Shown piece by piece: positions 7,047-15,168 of a DNA stretch of 22,607 nucleotides; position 1 is the first letter of the stretch; every line of letters starts with the position of its first letter. The stretch is from contig JANXYF010000007.1 of assembly GCA_025350175.1 (NCBI GenBank), positions 1-22,607 of the forward strand, in the 5' to 3' direction. Under the pieces are notes generated by a model that saw nothing but the letters and a program-made list of their open reading frames with translations, did no database searches and was not told where the DNA came from. The stretch is from Nitrosopumilales archaeon. GTDB taxonomy: Archaea; Thermoproteota; Nitrososphaeria; Nitrososphaerales; Nitrosopumilaceae. A program made the position numbers and the translations under genes.

Positions 7047-7613
7047 TTACTCGGCTGGTTGTTCAGTTTTTACTTCTTCATCTGTCTGTTCTACTTTTAC
7101 CTCTTGTACAAGAGGTTGTTTTGTCTTGTTAAGGTCTAATTCTGGTGATAAGTGAATCTGATCTTCTTCTTCAACTTTTACTGTATAGGATGGAATAGTA
7201 ACTACTCTATCTCCAATCATTACATGACCATGCACCACTATTTGTCTTGCCAAGTATGGACTCTTGATGGATTCTTTTTTCTGAATGAATGTTTGTAATC
7301 GTCTAGATAAAAAGTCCGCTACTTTTAGGTTGAGTACATCATCTAATGTTGCATTTTCTTTTACAAGTCCAACTCTTGCAAGTGATTTCATAAGTATTGG
7401 TTCTTTTGTAATTCTGATATCTTGGGTTAATGCTAATAGTGATCTTGCTTGATTTCTTATTCTTGAAAGTTCTGTATGTGCTTTCCATAATTCTCTTTTA
7501 TTCTTAAGACCAAAAGTACCCAAAACATGTAACTCTTCATTTAGTAAATCGTAATTAAGAGGACGTTTTGGTTTTCTCCACATTTTGCGCGAATTCTTTG
7601 GATGATCTCCCAT
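7047..7613 (-). CDS. rps4: 30S ribosomal protein uS4 (archaeal)
   Basis: This is a small-subunit assembly protein that binds 16S rRNA, 188 residues. The archaeal N-terminal region MGDHPKNSRKMWRKP is clear. The S4 RNA-binding domain spans roughly residues 102-150, with SRRLQTFIQK, YLARQIVVHGHVMIG and DRVVTIPSYTV. After about residue 150 comes an acidic, Gln-rich tail of about 38 residues ending VKTEQPAE, which is probably disordered and exposed on the ribosome surface. The ATG at 7611-7613 lies 9 nt after the uS13 stop, so the two are co-transcribed. In many archaea uS11 and rpoD follow uS4; here glmS follows instead. Confidence 0.97.
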   Translation of the reverse strand: MGDHPKNSRKMWRKPKRPLNYDLLNEELHVLGTFGLKNKRELWKAHTELSRIRNQARSLLALTQDIRITKEPILMKSLARVGLVKENATLDDVLNLKVADFLSRRLQTFIQKKESIKSPYLARQIVVHGHVMIGDRVVTIPSYTVKVEEEDQIHLSPELDLNKTKQPLVQEVKVEQTDEEVKTEQPAE

Positions 7614-7622
7614 CTAATTCAC

Positions 7623-8186
7623 CTACTTCTTCTTTTCCGCAGCTGGTTTTGCTGCTGAAGCTGCACCCGCCTTTGGAGCTGCTGCTGGAGCTGCACCTTC
7701 AGCTGCTGGAGCACCTGGAGAACCAGCTGGTAAAACTTTACCTCCTTTCTTTACTCCAACGGCACCACCTTTTCTACCAGTGGTACGCGTACTTTGCCCA
7801 CGAACTTTTAATCCATATGTATGACGAAATCCTCTCCAACTGTTCATACCTTTCTCTCTCTCGATATCATTTCTTTTGTTAAAATCAACATCAGAAGTAA
7901 TTAGATGAAAATCATTTCCAGTGTCCATATCTTTTCGTCTATTTAGAAACCAAGAAGGTATATTGACAGATGAAGGATTTCTCATTGCATTCTCTATTTC
8001 TACTACTTGTGATTCTGTGAGAAAACCTACATTACTATCTGGATTAATTTTTAAAACTTGTAAAAGAGCTCTTGCAAAATTATAACCTATGCCCTTTACT
8101 TGACCTACTCCTATGATGGTCTTTTTGGCACCGGGAACATCCTTACCCGCAATTCTAACTATGTGTCTGAATTCCTGTGAAGACAA
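7623..8186 (-). CDS. rps13: 30S ribosomal protein uS13 with Ala-rich tail
   Basis: This is a small-subunit head protein contacting the P-site tRNA and the large subunit, 187 residues. The N-terminal EFRHIVRIAGKDVPG and the conserved WRGFRHTYGLKVRGQSTR segment (about 117-134) identify it. After residue 150 there is a low-complexity tail of about 37 residues rich in Ala, Pro and Lys, ending AAEKKK. The start is TTG at 8184-8186: an in-frame TAA lies two codons upstream (8190-8192), and the conserved family sequence begins five residues in, so no ATG or GTG start is available. A TATA-like element about 29 nt upstream fits a leaderless message. The promoter region is shared divergently with the ChlI-like gene. 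Confidence 0.96.
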   Translation of the reverse strand: MSSQEFRHIVRIAGKDVPGAKKTIIGVGQVKGIGYNFARALLQVLKINPDSNVGFLTESQVVEIENAMRNPSSVNIPSWFLNRRKDMDTGNDFHLITSDVDFNKRNDIEREKGMNSWRGFRHTYGLKVRGQSTRTTGRKGGAVGVKKGGKVLPAGSPGAPAAEGAAPAAAPKAGAASAAKPAAEKKK

Positions 8187-8210
8187 GTATTAAAAAATTC
8201 CCTTCATCCC

Positions 8211-8219
8211 CGATAAAAA
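8211..8219 (-). promoter_or_regulatory. TATA-like box for uS13 - uS4
   Basis: The minus strand reads TTTTTATCG, centred about 29 nt upstream of the uS13 TTG start. It lies within the 84-bp divergent gap. Confidence 0.55.
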
Positions 8220-8239
8220 CCATACTAAAATAATAATAG

Positions 8240-8247
8240 TTTAAATC
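8240..8247 (+). promoter_or_regulatory. TATA-like box for the ChlI-like operon
   Basis: TTTAAATC is centred 27 nt upstream of the TTG start at 8271, so transcription would begin at or next to the start codon. This supports both a leaderless transcript and the TTG start. Confidence 0.6.
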
Positions 8248-8270
8248 AGATTTAGAGAGTATTTACCACA

Positions 8271-9905
8271 TTGACTCAGGAAATTGAAAATCTTGTTAAT
8301 AGAAGTTATGGTTCAGAACCAAAGTATACGGAAATCCTAGCGGGTGTTCCTGAAGACTATGAACAAATTAAGACATTAAGAGATCTTTTAGAAATTAATT
8401 ATAAAATTGTTGGTGCAAAAGAACAACTTAGAAGAAATTTAATTTCAAAAATAAAGTCGAAGAGTGTTACCTATCCTGGAATAATTGGTTTTGATGATGA
8501 TGTTATTCCTGCTTTGGATAGAGCTATACTCTCATGTCATGATATGATTTTGGTAGGTCAGATAGGACAGGCAAAGACTAGGATAGCACAAACCGTTGCA
8601 GAAACTCTACTTTCACCAATGCCACTAATTCGAGGCAGTATAACAAATGATTGCCCAATGGATCTTCCACCAAGTGATCTGATATCTTTATTGGAGGATA
8701 AAGAAAATTATATGTCAATCCCAAAATTTTACATTGATGGTGACAGTATAGAAAAAATTCGTAACAATAAACTTGATACTCCAGTTGAGTGGGTTGATGG
8801 TAAATACAGATTCAAGTATGTGTTAGCAACTCCAGATATTTCTGTAAAAGATTTGGTTGGTCAGATAGATGCAATCAAGATAACTAAGAAAGGTACAGAA
8901 ATGTATGAAATTGAATCTTATTCACCAGGTCAACTAATGCAAGCAAAACATGGATTATTTTGTATTGATGAATTACCTGTTCTTGATACGAGAAAACAAG
9001 TAGCGCTCTTGTCTGTATTACAAGAAGGAAGGTTCACAACTGGCTCATATCCTGTAATCTTTGAACCAAAAACAGTATTTTTTGCAACTGCAAATCCTAT
9101 AGACTATACTCATTCTGGAAAAATAATTGAACCACTTTATGATAGACTAAAAAGTCACATTCAAACTCATTATCCAAGATCACTCTATGACGAAATGCTG
9201 ATAATAATCCAAGAAGCAAAAATACCAAAATCACTCATTCCTGTATTCTTGTTGAAGATTTTAACAAGAATTGTTCAAGCGGCCCGCTCTAATAATGAAA
9301 TTAATCAAGACAAGGGCGTCAGCGTCAGAATGGGAGTACATAGTTTAGAATTACTTGTAGGTGAAGCAGAAAGAACCAGGTCTCTAACTCATAATATTAT
9401 GGCTGTACCAAGACCATCTGATATATTCTCAATTGCTCAATCAGTAAAGTTTGAACTTGCTGAACTTGATGATGTAACCGAAAATCGTGCAAAAGTTCTA
9501 AAAACTCTAATCTCCAACGCTATGAAAGAAACATCATTAGAATATCTAACAGGTATAGATTCAAGCATTCTTGATTCGATAAAAAAAGAATTTCTAGGTA
9601 AATCATTCCAAGTGTCACAAGCAATACTTGGAACAAATAGTTCTCAAACATCCTACGATAATCAATTGAAGAATTTCAATTCTCTCTTAACTTTGATTAA
9701 TGGTGTATATCAAAAAATTACTTCTGATCAGGAAGACTTTATAAAAGAAACTAAAAAGCATGAAATCTCTAATGACGCTCTGATTATTTCGGAAAATGCA
9801 CAAAATGAGTTTAAAGCTGGTGTTGTAGAACTAGTACTTGATGGTCTTTGCTGGCTTGAACCCAAAATTCTAGATAGGAAAGAGGGCACATACGTTGCGA
9901 GCTAA
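8271..9905 (+). CDS. AAA+ ATPase, ChlI/MoxR-like
   Basis: This is a 544-residue AAA+ ATPase of the magnesium-chelatase-I/MoxR helix-2-insert group. Walker A is GQIGQAKT (96-103), with Ala before Lys as in many MoxR-like proteins. Walker B is GLFCIDEL (228-235), sensor 1 is ATANP (272-276), an arginine-finger candidate is Arg292 in YDRLKSH, and a sensor-2-like SVRMG is near 351-355. The stretch DLVGQID...PGQLMQAKHGLFCIDE matches ChlI layout. The region after about residue 400 is unassigned. The start is TTG at 8271, because an in-frame TAG (8253-8255) closes the frame upstream. It overlaps the VWA gene by 11 bp. With a VWA partner it could be a chelatase motor (for example for CobN in cobalamin synthesis) or a MoxR-type chaperone; the sequence does not decide. 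Confidence 0.85.
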   Translation: MTQEIENLVNRSYGSEPKYTEILAGVPEDYEQIKTLRDLLEINYKIVGAKEQLRRNLISKIKSKSVTYPGIIGFDDDVIPALDRAILSCHDMILVGQIGQAKTRIAQTVAETLLSPMPLIRGSITNDCPMDLPPSDLISLLEDKENYMSIPKFYIDGDSIEKIRNNKLDTPVEWVDGKYRFKYVLATPDISVKDLVGQIDAIKITKKGTEMYEIESYSPGQLMQAKHGLFCIDELPVLDTRKQVALLSVLQEGRFTTGSYPVIFEPKTVFFATANPIDYTHSGKIIEPLYDRLKSHIQTHYPRSLYDEMLIIIQEAKIPKSLIPVFLLKILTRIVQAARSNNEINQDKGVSVRMGVHSLELLVGEAERTRSLTHNIMAVPRPSDIFSIAQSVKFELAELDDVTENRAKVLKTLISNAMKETSLEYLTGIDSSILDSIKKEFLGKSFQVSQAILGTNSSQTSYDNQLKNFNSLLTLINGVYQKITSDQEDFIKETKKHEISNDALIISENAQNEFKAGVVELVLDGLCWLEPKILDRKEGTYVAS

Positions 9906-11232
9906 TACTAACTTTGTTTATTTTCAAAGTGAAGATAATAAATCTGAAAATTCCTCATCAGAAATATCTAATGAATCACTAAAGCAGGCTCTTAAAACAA
10001 TTGCAAGCCAAATCTTGAAAGAAAAAACCCCGTCAATGAAAGATCTGGAAAGTATACTGGATAGATCATTACAAGAAACAACTGAAAATCAAGCAAAAAA
10101 TGAAGGTCAACAAGAAACAGAGGTACATGGTAATAGTGAGCCCATGACAAAATACTTGCAAAAACTTGGTTATCTTAAAGATGACAAAAAATGGTTAACA
10201 AAAAAAGCTTTTTTTGAAATTGGACAAAAAATGCTTGAAGATGTAATAAAAGCAATTAATGAAAGTGGCTCTGGTTTTCATGAAACTAAGAATATTGGAT
10301 TAGGTGATACAATACTTGATACGACAAAAAAACTCGAAGTAGGAGATGACATCAAACATCTGAATGTACCAAAAACAATAATGAATGTAATCCAGCGAAA
10401 AAAAAGTAAATCTGAACTAATAAAATTTCCACTTGAAATAGAATTTGATGATTTTGAAAAATTTGAGACAAAGGAAGAGGTAAAAGTTTCAGTAGTTTAC
10501 TGTATAGATCTTAGTTCTACAATGAGATATTCTCTAAATTCTGGAGAGGGAACTAGAATAGAGGCAGCAAAAAAGGCTCTGTGGGCACTATATGTGTTAA
10601 ATAAAAAATTCTTTCCTAGTGATTCTATTTACATTGTTGGTTTTGGCTCACTTGCATCACAAATCAATCCTCATGATATTCCATATCTAAAAACCTATGA
10701 TGCTAATGATAATTTTCTTCATTATACAAATTATCAAGCCGCTCTAAGACTATCATTAAAGATTCTAAAAAAAGATGGTTCACAAAATAAAAGAATTGTC
10801 ATGATAACTGATGGTCAACCAAGTGCTTGTTTTGTAGACGATGAATCACAGAAAAATGCTATACTGTCAGACAAACCGTATTCCCACTTTTACAGACCAG
10901 ATGAGACAACACTTTCTAAAATAAAAAACGAAAGGGACGCTAAACTGGATATAGGTGATGAAATGGTCTATCTATGTTATAGATATAGGCAAGTTGATCC
11001 AGCAGTGGAATCTAAAACATTGCACGAAGCAAAAAAATGTAGAAAAGAAGGTATTGAAATTGATACCATCATGGTAAGCGAAGAAGCAGAACTATTGAGT
11101 TATGTTGAAAGTCTTGAAAAACATCTGAGAGGAAGAGCATATTACATAAATCCGGAAAAAATTGATAGAGTTCTAATAAGTGATTTTATATCTAACAAGA
11201 AAAAAATACTAAATTCTAGGAATAGTTGGTAA
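9895..11232 (+). CDS. VWA-domain protein, partner of the ChlI/MoxR-like ATPase
   Basis: This is a 445-residue protein with a Ser/Glu/Gln-rich, probably flexible N-terminus (about 1-80), a middle region without a recognised domain, and a von Willebrand A domain from about residue 195. The MIDAS metal site reads YCIDLSSTM, that is Asp205-x-Ser207-x-Thr209 where the usual motif is DxSxS. It also has Thr278 in HYTNYQ and Asp306 in MITDGQPS. A charged insert with YRPDETT follows the third MIDAS element. The TTG start at 9895 is 11 bp inside the ATPase gene; the next ATG is residue 48, and an in-frame stop lies at 9871-9873. A GAGG about 8 nt upstream may serve as ribosome binding site. It resembles ChlD/CoxE-like partners that couple AAA+ ATP hydrolysis to a target protein. 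The exact start is less certain than the domain call. Confidence 0.82.
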   Translation: MRANTNFVYFQSEDNKSENSSSEISNESLKQALKTIASQILKEKTPSMKDLESILDRSLQETTENQAKNEGQQETEVHGNSEPMTKYLQKLGYLKDDKKWLTKKAFFEIGQKMLEDVIKAINESGSGFHETKNIGLGDTILDTTKKLEVGDDIKHLNVPKTIMNVIQRKKSKSELIKFPLEIEFDDFEKFETKEEVKVSVVYCIDLSSTMRYSLNSGEGTRIEAAKKALWALYVLNKKFFPSDSIYIVGFGSLASQINPHDIPYLKTYDANDNFLHYTNYQAALRLSLKILKKDGSQNKRIVMITDGQPSACFVDDESQKNAILSDKPYSHFYRPDETTLSKIKNERDAKLDIGDEMVYLCYRYRQVDPAVESKTLHEAKKCRKEGIEIDTIMVSEEAELLSYVESLEKHLRGRAYYINPEKIDRVLISDFISNKKKILNSRNSW

Positions 11233-11546
11233 ATTTGAGTGAAAGTTTTGATAGACAAAAAATGATGGAAACCTTGGTAGACCCAGATGTGTCATCTATT
11301 CTTGCAGAGCTTGAAAGTGGAGAAAAGGATTCAGTATATCTGGCAGACAAGCTACAATTATCTTCAATCCAGATAAAAGATCGTCTCTCCTATGTAATAG
11401 AACACCACTTTGTTATAATAGATCAAAATAATGGAAATGAAATTTTTAAAGTTGATTTGAATAAACTTAACAAAATTATGGAAAGTGATGATAATTTCAA
11501 AAATGTGGTTGATGGACTAACCGAACTTGATCAATATCTAAACTAA
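11226..11546 (+). CDS. Small winged-helix-like protein of unknown function
   Basis: This is a 106-residue acidic protein. The segment from about residue 20 to 75 (DVSSILAELESGEKDSVYLA, then a second helix-turn-helix stretch KLQLSSIQIKDRLSYVIEH and a following strand pair) resembles a winged helix-turn-helix of the ArsR type. This is a fold impression, not a family match. The gene starts with TTG at 11226, overlapping the VWA stop by 7 bp, with an AGGA a few bases upstream; an alternative TTG is at 11235. It is the third gene of the ATPase - VWA operon and could regulate it or act as an adaptor. It overlaps the convergent membrane-protein gene by 4 bp. Confidence 0.75.
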   Translation: MVNLSESFDRQKMMETLVDPDVSSILAELESGEKDSVYLADKLQLSSIQIKDRLSYVIEHHFVIIDQNNGNEIFKVDLNKLNKIMESDDNFKNVVDGLTELDQYLN

Positions 11547-12058
11547 GATTGAGGCTTGACACGATTTTTTATGAGGTACATCATACCAACTGCAAGTCCG
11601 GATAGACCTATAATAAGTACGATAGGTACAATGAAACCCGAAGTATCATCTGATTCTATACCTTCTGGATAATATCCTATAAATCCCAGAATCTGAATTT
11701 CTCTCTGTCCTTGATTTTCTATTTGTAAGGTGTAATTTCCAGAGTTAGAAATCTTGAAAATTTCCTGAATTGGACTTGTTGTTACCGATTTGGTTATTAT
11801 TGAATTTCCATTCGGATCAATTACAATTACCTTGACATTATCATCATTTTTTAAATCAGTTACCTGAATACCATACACTCCTTTTCGATTGTGGTTCAAG
11901 TCCATCGCTTTTGTAATAGTCATCTGTGTCCCACCACTCAGTGACTTTTGTTCATTCACAAAATTTTCAGAAGTTATTTGAGATTGATATGCTGTTATAG
12001 CAAAGCCAACTAATACAAGTATTCCACTTGTTATTATGATTGGTATAGGCTTTACCAC
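11543..12058 (-). CDS. Small two-TM membrane protein with extracellular beta-domain
   Basis: This is a 171-residue protein of unknown function. It has a hydrophobic segment at residues 5-24 (signal anchor), a soluble region of about 110 residues, a second transmembrane segment at about 141-162 and a short basic tail (KNRVKPQS). This places the middle domain outside the cell. That domain looks all-beta: VKVIVIDPNGN, then SGNYTLQIENQGQREIQILG, which recalls GOLD/emp24-like or jelly-roll pieces, though I cannot assign a family. The start is GTG at 12056-12058, with a TATA-like element about 29 nt upstream. It diverges from the S-layer-like gene across a 70-bp gap, so the two may be co-regulated, and it converges with the winged-helix gene with a 4-bp overlap. 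Confidence 0.8.
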   Translation of the reverse strand: MVKPIPIIITSGILVLVGFAITAYQSQITSENFVNEQKSLSGGTQMTITKAMDLNHNRKGVYGIQVTDLKNDDNVKVIVIDPNGNSIITKSVTTSPIQEIFKISNSGNYTLQIENQGQREIQILGFIGYYPEGIESDDTSGFIVPIVLIIGLSGLAVGMMYLIKNRVKPQS

Positions 12059-12083
12059 AATGCATTTGAATTCTAACCCTTAG

Positions 12084-12090
12084 TTAAAAC
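12084..12090. promoter_or_regulatory. TATA-like element in the divergent membrane/S-layer-like gap
   Basis: The plus strand reads TTAAAAC; the minus strand reads GTTTTAA. It is centred about 29 nt from the GTG of the membrane protein (minus strand). For the plus-strand gene at 12129 it would give a leader of roughly 15 nt. It is the best candidate in the 70-bp gap; AATAAAATATG around 12105-12115 is a weaker alternative for the plus strand. Confidence 0.4.
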
Positions 12091-12128
12091 TTAGTACGAA
12101 TATGAATAAAATATGAATCAAAAACAGT

Positions 12129-15100
12129 ATGAATTATTCGACAACATTATCTTGTACATCTGCTAATGTTAGAGAGTTGTATAAAATTCTGGCAATTATT
12201 CTAGTTCTTTCAATGATAATACCTCCAATAACATTACCTAATGCAAAAGCATATTCTGATCATCCTAATCTTTTTGTATCCGCAGAAAATAGTCTTTTTA
12301 ATAATTATTTTTATGGACCTACGGTAGTTGAAGTTATAGTAAGTGAATCTAATAACCAATTAGATCAGGCATTAGGTGAACCGCATGTTACAGTAGATGG
12401 AAAAAATCTTCGAATGGTTCAAGGTACTGATGGTAACTGGCATGCTTTTTTTGCAAATGCTGACAAGGCTCAACAAGCTGATCAAGCAGCAATTGGAACT
12501 CCGGGTCAAAGTACTGACTTTGGTGTTTTTTGCGGTAGGTCTACAGCTCCATCAGTTCTAGGAATAGACATTTCACAGACTGATGGGGTAGCAATTCCTT
12601 CTCCAGCAGGATTGTTTGGTACCACTCAAGGAACTGCAGGCTTTACCTCATGTACAGGTAACGCAACAACTTCATCAAGTCAAAATAATGTTATACGTAA
12701 TCCTCCGTCATTGAATATGAATCCCCAAGTTCCAGTGGGTCAAGTAGGAATTAATCCAAATGTCTGGCCTCTGATTCAACTTTTTACTTTTACTAATACT
12801 ATTCAGATAGAATACACTAGTTCCACTGGAACCCAAAGTGTAGAACTTAATTATTCTGATATTCCAAATATTTCACTAACCCTTGACAGAACAGCCTATC
12901 CTTCTGGTTCCGATGTAATTGCAACAATTAATGATGCTGAATTAGATATTGATCCTACATCCCGAGATTCATGGACTTTTAATGTTGGTTCTCCGGCAGC
13001 TACATTTTACCAAGCTTTTTCAGAATCGGGTAGTGTTAGTTCAGGATTGGTAAATCTATTACCTTACCTTAGTAGTCTTGGATACAAAGATAATGGAAAA
13101 GTAAGTATGGTTACATCAGATGTTGTAAATCTGAAAACTAATTCTGTACAAACAAGTTCATCACTTAGTGGTGGATATAATCAGCTAGTCACTTTTGTAG
13201 AAACTGGGCCACATACTGGAGTTTTTGAAAGCTCCTATAGCGGTATATCTACAATAGGAACACTACAAAATGCTCCTAGATATCACTCAGGTTCAATCAC
13301 TTACAATCTTCAAAGTGCTTCTATTGTTTCAGGAACTTCTACTGCAAGCCTTACAGTTGGTACTGGTCAAAGTCAATTTAATCCTGGTCAAAGAGAAACA
13401 ATCACTCTAGTTGACGACACTCAAAATCTTAACTCGAATCAGATTGATCAACTAGATGTTTTTAGAACTTCGGCAAAAATCCCATCATTAACAATAGGAA
13501 CTCCGATTACATTGAGTAGTTCCTCTGATGTTAAATTTTATAATTCTTCAAAAACCCTTACAGTTCCATCTACTATATTTGATAGAAATTCCCTGAGACT
13601 GATAATGGATACAAGGGGTCAATCCATGACTAATTTCCAGAAGATTACAATGAATCTTGGTATTTCAGCCCAGTCACTTAAGGATCTACTTATAGATACT
13701 AGTCAGCCAAATTCAGGTGGAACTAACTGGATTAATTATGACCTGAGGTCTTTTCAACAACAGCTTGGCATTACGTCCTTTTCTGGTACTACCATGACAT
13801 TATATTTTGGTGGACTTGGGGGGTCATCAGTTCAGATCCTAGCGCCTGGAACAATTGTTTCTGGTAATGGTCTAGTTCAGATAAGTGATTCAACAGTAGC
13901 ATCCATTAAATCAATGTCATCAAGTCTACCGGTATATTTAGAAATTAATTTCAACACTCAAGGTAGTTTCTCAAATCCAAGTAATACTCAACCAATTGTG
14001 TTTGACCTATTTTCTTTTGGAAGCAATAATAATCAAATAGTGAATAATGCCATCTACAGAGCAGAACTACAAGAAACATCTGCTAATTCCGGCGTATTTA
14101 CTGGAACCATGGAATATTCTGTAATAAATCAATTAAATCAGTTTGATCCTAATTTGATTAAGAGTCTTCATACATTTGGAAGTAATATCAAATTTCTTGT
14201 AAGTACTGATCTTGTTGATGCCAATGCTATACACTTTTCAGTTATAGGTACTCAAGGAGGAACGACAGTACCTGTAACATCGCAACATGGTCTTCCTACA
14301 CATACTGGTGTAGTGACACTTGATTCTCCCAATTATAGAATTGGTTCAGTTGTTACAATTACAGTTATAGATCCTGATCTAATTACTGATGCCAATACCA
14401 TTGTATCTTATCCTAGTGTAAATGATCCCAACTCTTCAGCGGATGATACTGTTGGTGATAGTAGTGGAAACATACTCTTAGAAGTTTGGATAAAAGGCTA
14501 TAGATTTCAACATTGCACAATAAATGGAGTCACATATGGTGGCCTTGCTGCTACTGGCTTTACATTGACTGAAACCGGACCAGGAACAGGCATATTCAAA
14601 GGTCTTTTTAAAATACCTTCTCAGATATGTAGCCAAGATGGTACCCAATTGGTGTCTTCCGTTGGGGGAAATGTTCAAGCACGATATCATGATTTTAGGG
14701 ATGATTATGGAAGATCTGTTATTATAGAATCTGTAGTTGCAGTACCTGCAAAGACTCAACCTGCGTTACAACCTGTAGTAACCTCTATGCAATACAATAC
14801 AATCTCCAAGTCAACTCAAATTAGCGACAAATCTGGAAGACCACTACTTCAAAACTCACATGTTGGAGAAGCTATAAATTTCAAGAGTATGATTTCAAAC
14901 AAATTATATTCAAACAATCAAAAAATCTCTTACATTGTTCAGATAAAAGATAGTGACAATAAAGTAGTTTTTCTAAACTGGACTGAAGATAATCTTGTAA
15001 ATCTATCAACTAATAATGAGTCAATTCAATGGATGCCGACATCACCAGGAGTTTATTCTGCTGAAGTCTTTGTATGGAATGGAATGGATTCTTTAGTGCC

Positions 15101-15143
15101 ACTCATTGGTGATAATCAATACAAGATTCAAGTTATTCCATAG
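12129..15143 (+). CDS. Large secreted S-layer-like protein with repeated beta domains
   Basis: This is a 1004-residue exported protein. A hydrophobic signal spans about residues 19-35 and ends in PNAKA, suggesting cleavage after Ala41. The mature N-terminus (SDHPNLFVSAENSLF, then GPTVVEVIV) resembles thaumarchaeal S-layer-type surface proteins. A beta-domain motif recurs: a Y/F...G...T[IV]xD strand with acidic residues at about 251-276, 409-437 and 730-755. A short motif ET[GS]xxxG[VI]F occurs at 358-366, 649-657 and 815-823. Asp-rich loops such as DAELDIDP could bind calcium. Cysteines 135/175 and 796/834 may form disulfides. Many N-x-S/T sequons are present. There is no C-terminal transmembrane segment or GPI-like signal, so it may be held by lattice contacts or released. 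S-layer main subunit or accessory surface protein are both possible. Confidence 0.75.
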   Translation: MNYSTTLSCTSANVRELYKILAIILVLSMIIPPITLPNAKAYSDHPNLFVSAENSLFNNYFYGPTVVEVIVSESNNQLDQALGEPHVTVDGKNLRMVQGTDGNWHAFFANADKAQQADQAAIGTPGQSTDFGVFCGRSTAPSVLGIDISQTDGVAIPSPAGLFGTTQGTAGFTSCTGNATTSSSQNNVIRNPPSLNMNPQVPVGQVGINPNVWPLIQLFTFTNTIQIEYTSSTGTQSVELNYSDIPNISLTLDRTAYPSGSDVIATINDAELDIDPTSRDSWTFNVGSPAATFYQAFSESGSVSSGLVNLLPYLSSLGYKDNGKVSMVTSDVVNLKTNSVQTSSSLSGGYNQLVTFVETGPHTGVFESSYSGISTIGTLQNAPRYHSGSITYNLQSASIVSGTSTASLTVGTGQSQFNPGQRETITLVDDTQNLNSNQIDQLDVFRTSAKIPSLTIGTPITLSSSSDVKFYNSSKTLTVPSTIFDRNSLRLIMDTRGQSMTNFQKITMNLGISAQSLKDLLIDTSQPNSGGTNWINYDLRSFQQQLGITSFSGTTMTLYFGGLGGSSVQILAPGTIVSGNGLVQISDSTVASIKSMSSSLPVYLEINFNTQGSFSNPSNTQPIVFDLFSFGSNNNQIVNNAIYRAELQETSANSGVFTGTMEYSVINQLNQFDPNLIKSLHTFGSNIKFLVSTDLVDANAIHFSVIGTQGGTTVPVTSQHGLPTHTGVVTLDSPNYRIGSVVTITVIDPDLITDANTIVSYPSVNDPNSSADDTVGDSSGNILLEVWIKGYRFQHCTINGVTYGGLAATGFTLTETGPGTGIFKGLFKIPSQICSQDGTQLVSSVGGNVQARYHDFRDDYGRSVIIESVVAVPAKTQPALQPVVTSMQYNTISKSTQISDKSGRPLLQNSHVGEAINFKSMISNKLYSNNQKISYIVQIKDSDNKVVFLNWTEDNLVNLSTNNESIQWMPTSPGVYSAEVFVWNGMDSLVPLIGDNQYKIQVIP

Positions 15144-15154
15144 TGAAGATCCTG

Positions 15155-15168
15155 AATTTTTAAAAATT
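15155..15168. terminator. 14-bp perfect palindrome between convergent genes
   Basis: AATTTTTAAAAATT is its own reverse complement. It lies just after the S-layer-like gene and includes the stop codon of the cysteine desulfurase. It gives a T-run on both strands, so it could act as a bidirectional terminator for the two convergent genes. Termination is inferred. Confidence 0.5.

Noticed and set aside
7568..7882. Leu-rich 104-codon open frame on the plus strand
   Set aside because: It is the antisense shadow of the uS4 start and the Ala-rich tail of uS13.
8556..8579. Walker A with Ala instead of Gly before Lys in the ChlI-like ATPase, as a sign of inactivity
   Set aside because: GxxGxAK[ST] is common in MoxR-type ATPases, and Walker B and sensor 1 are intact, so the enzyme is probably active.
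14478..14759. 93-codon minus-strand open frame within the S-layer-like gene
   Set aside because: It is antisense to the continuous 1004-codon frame, with no promoter and no recognisable protein features.
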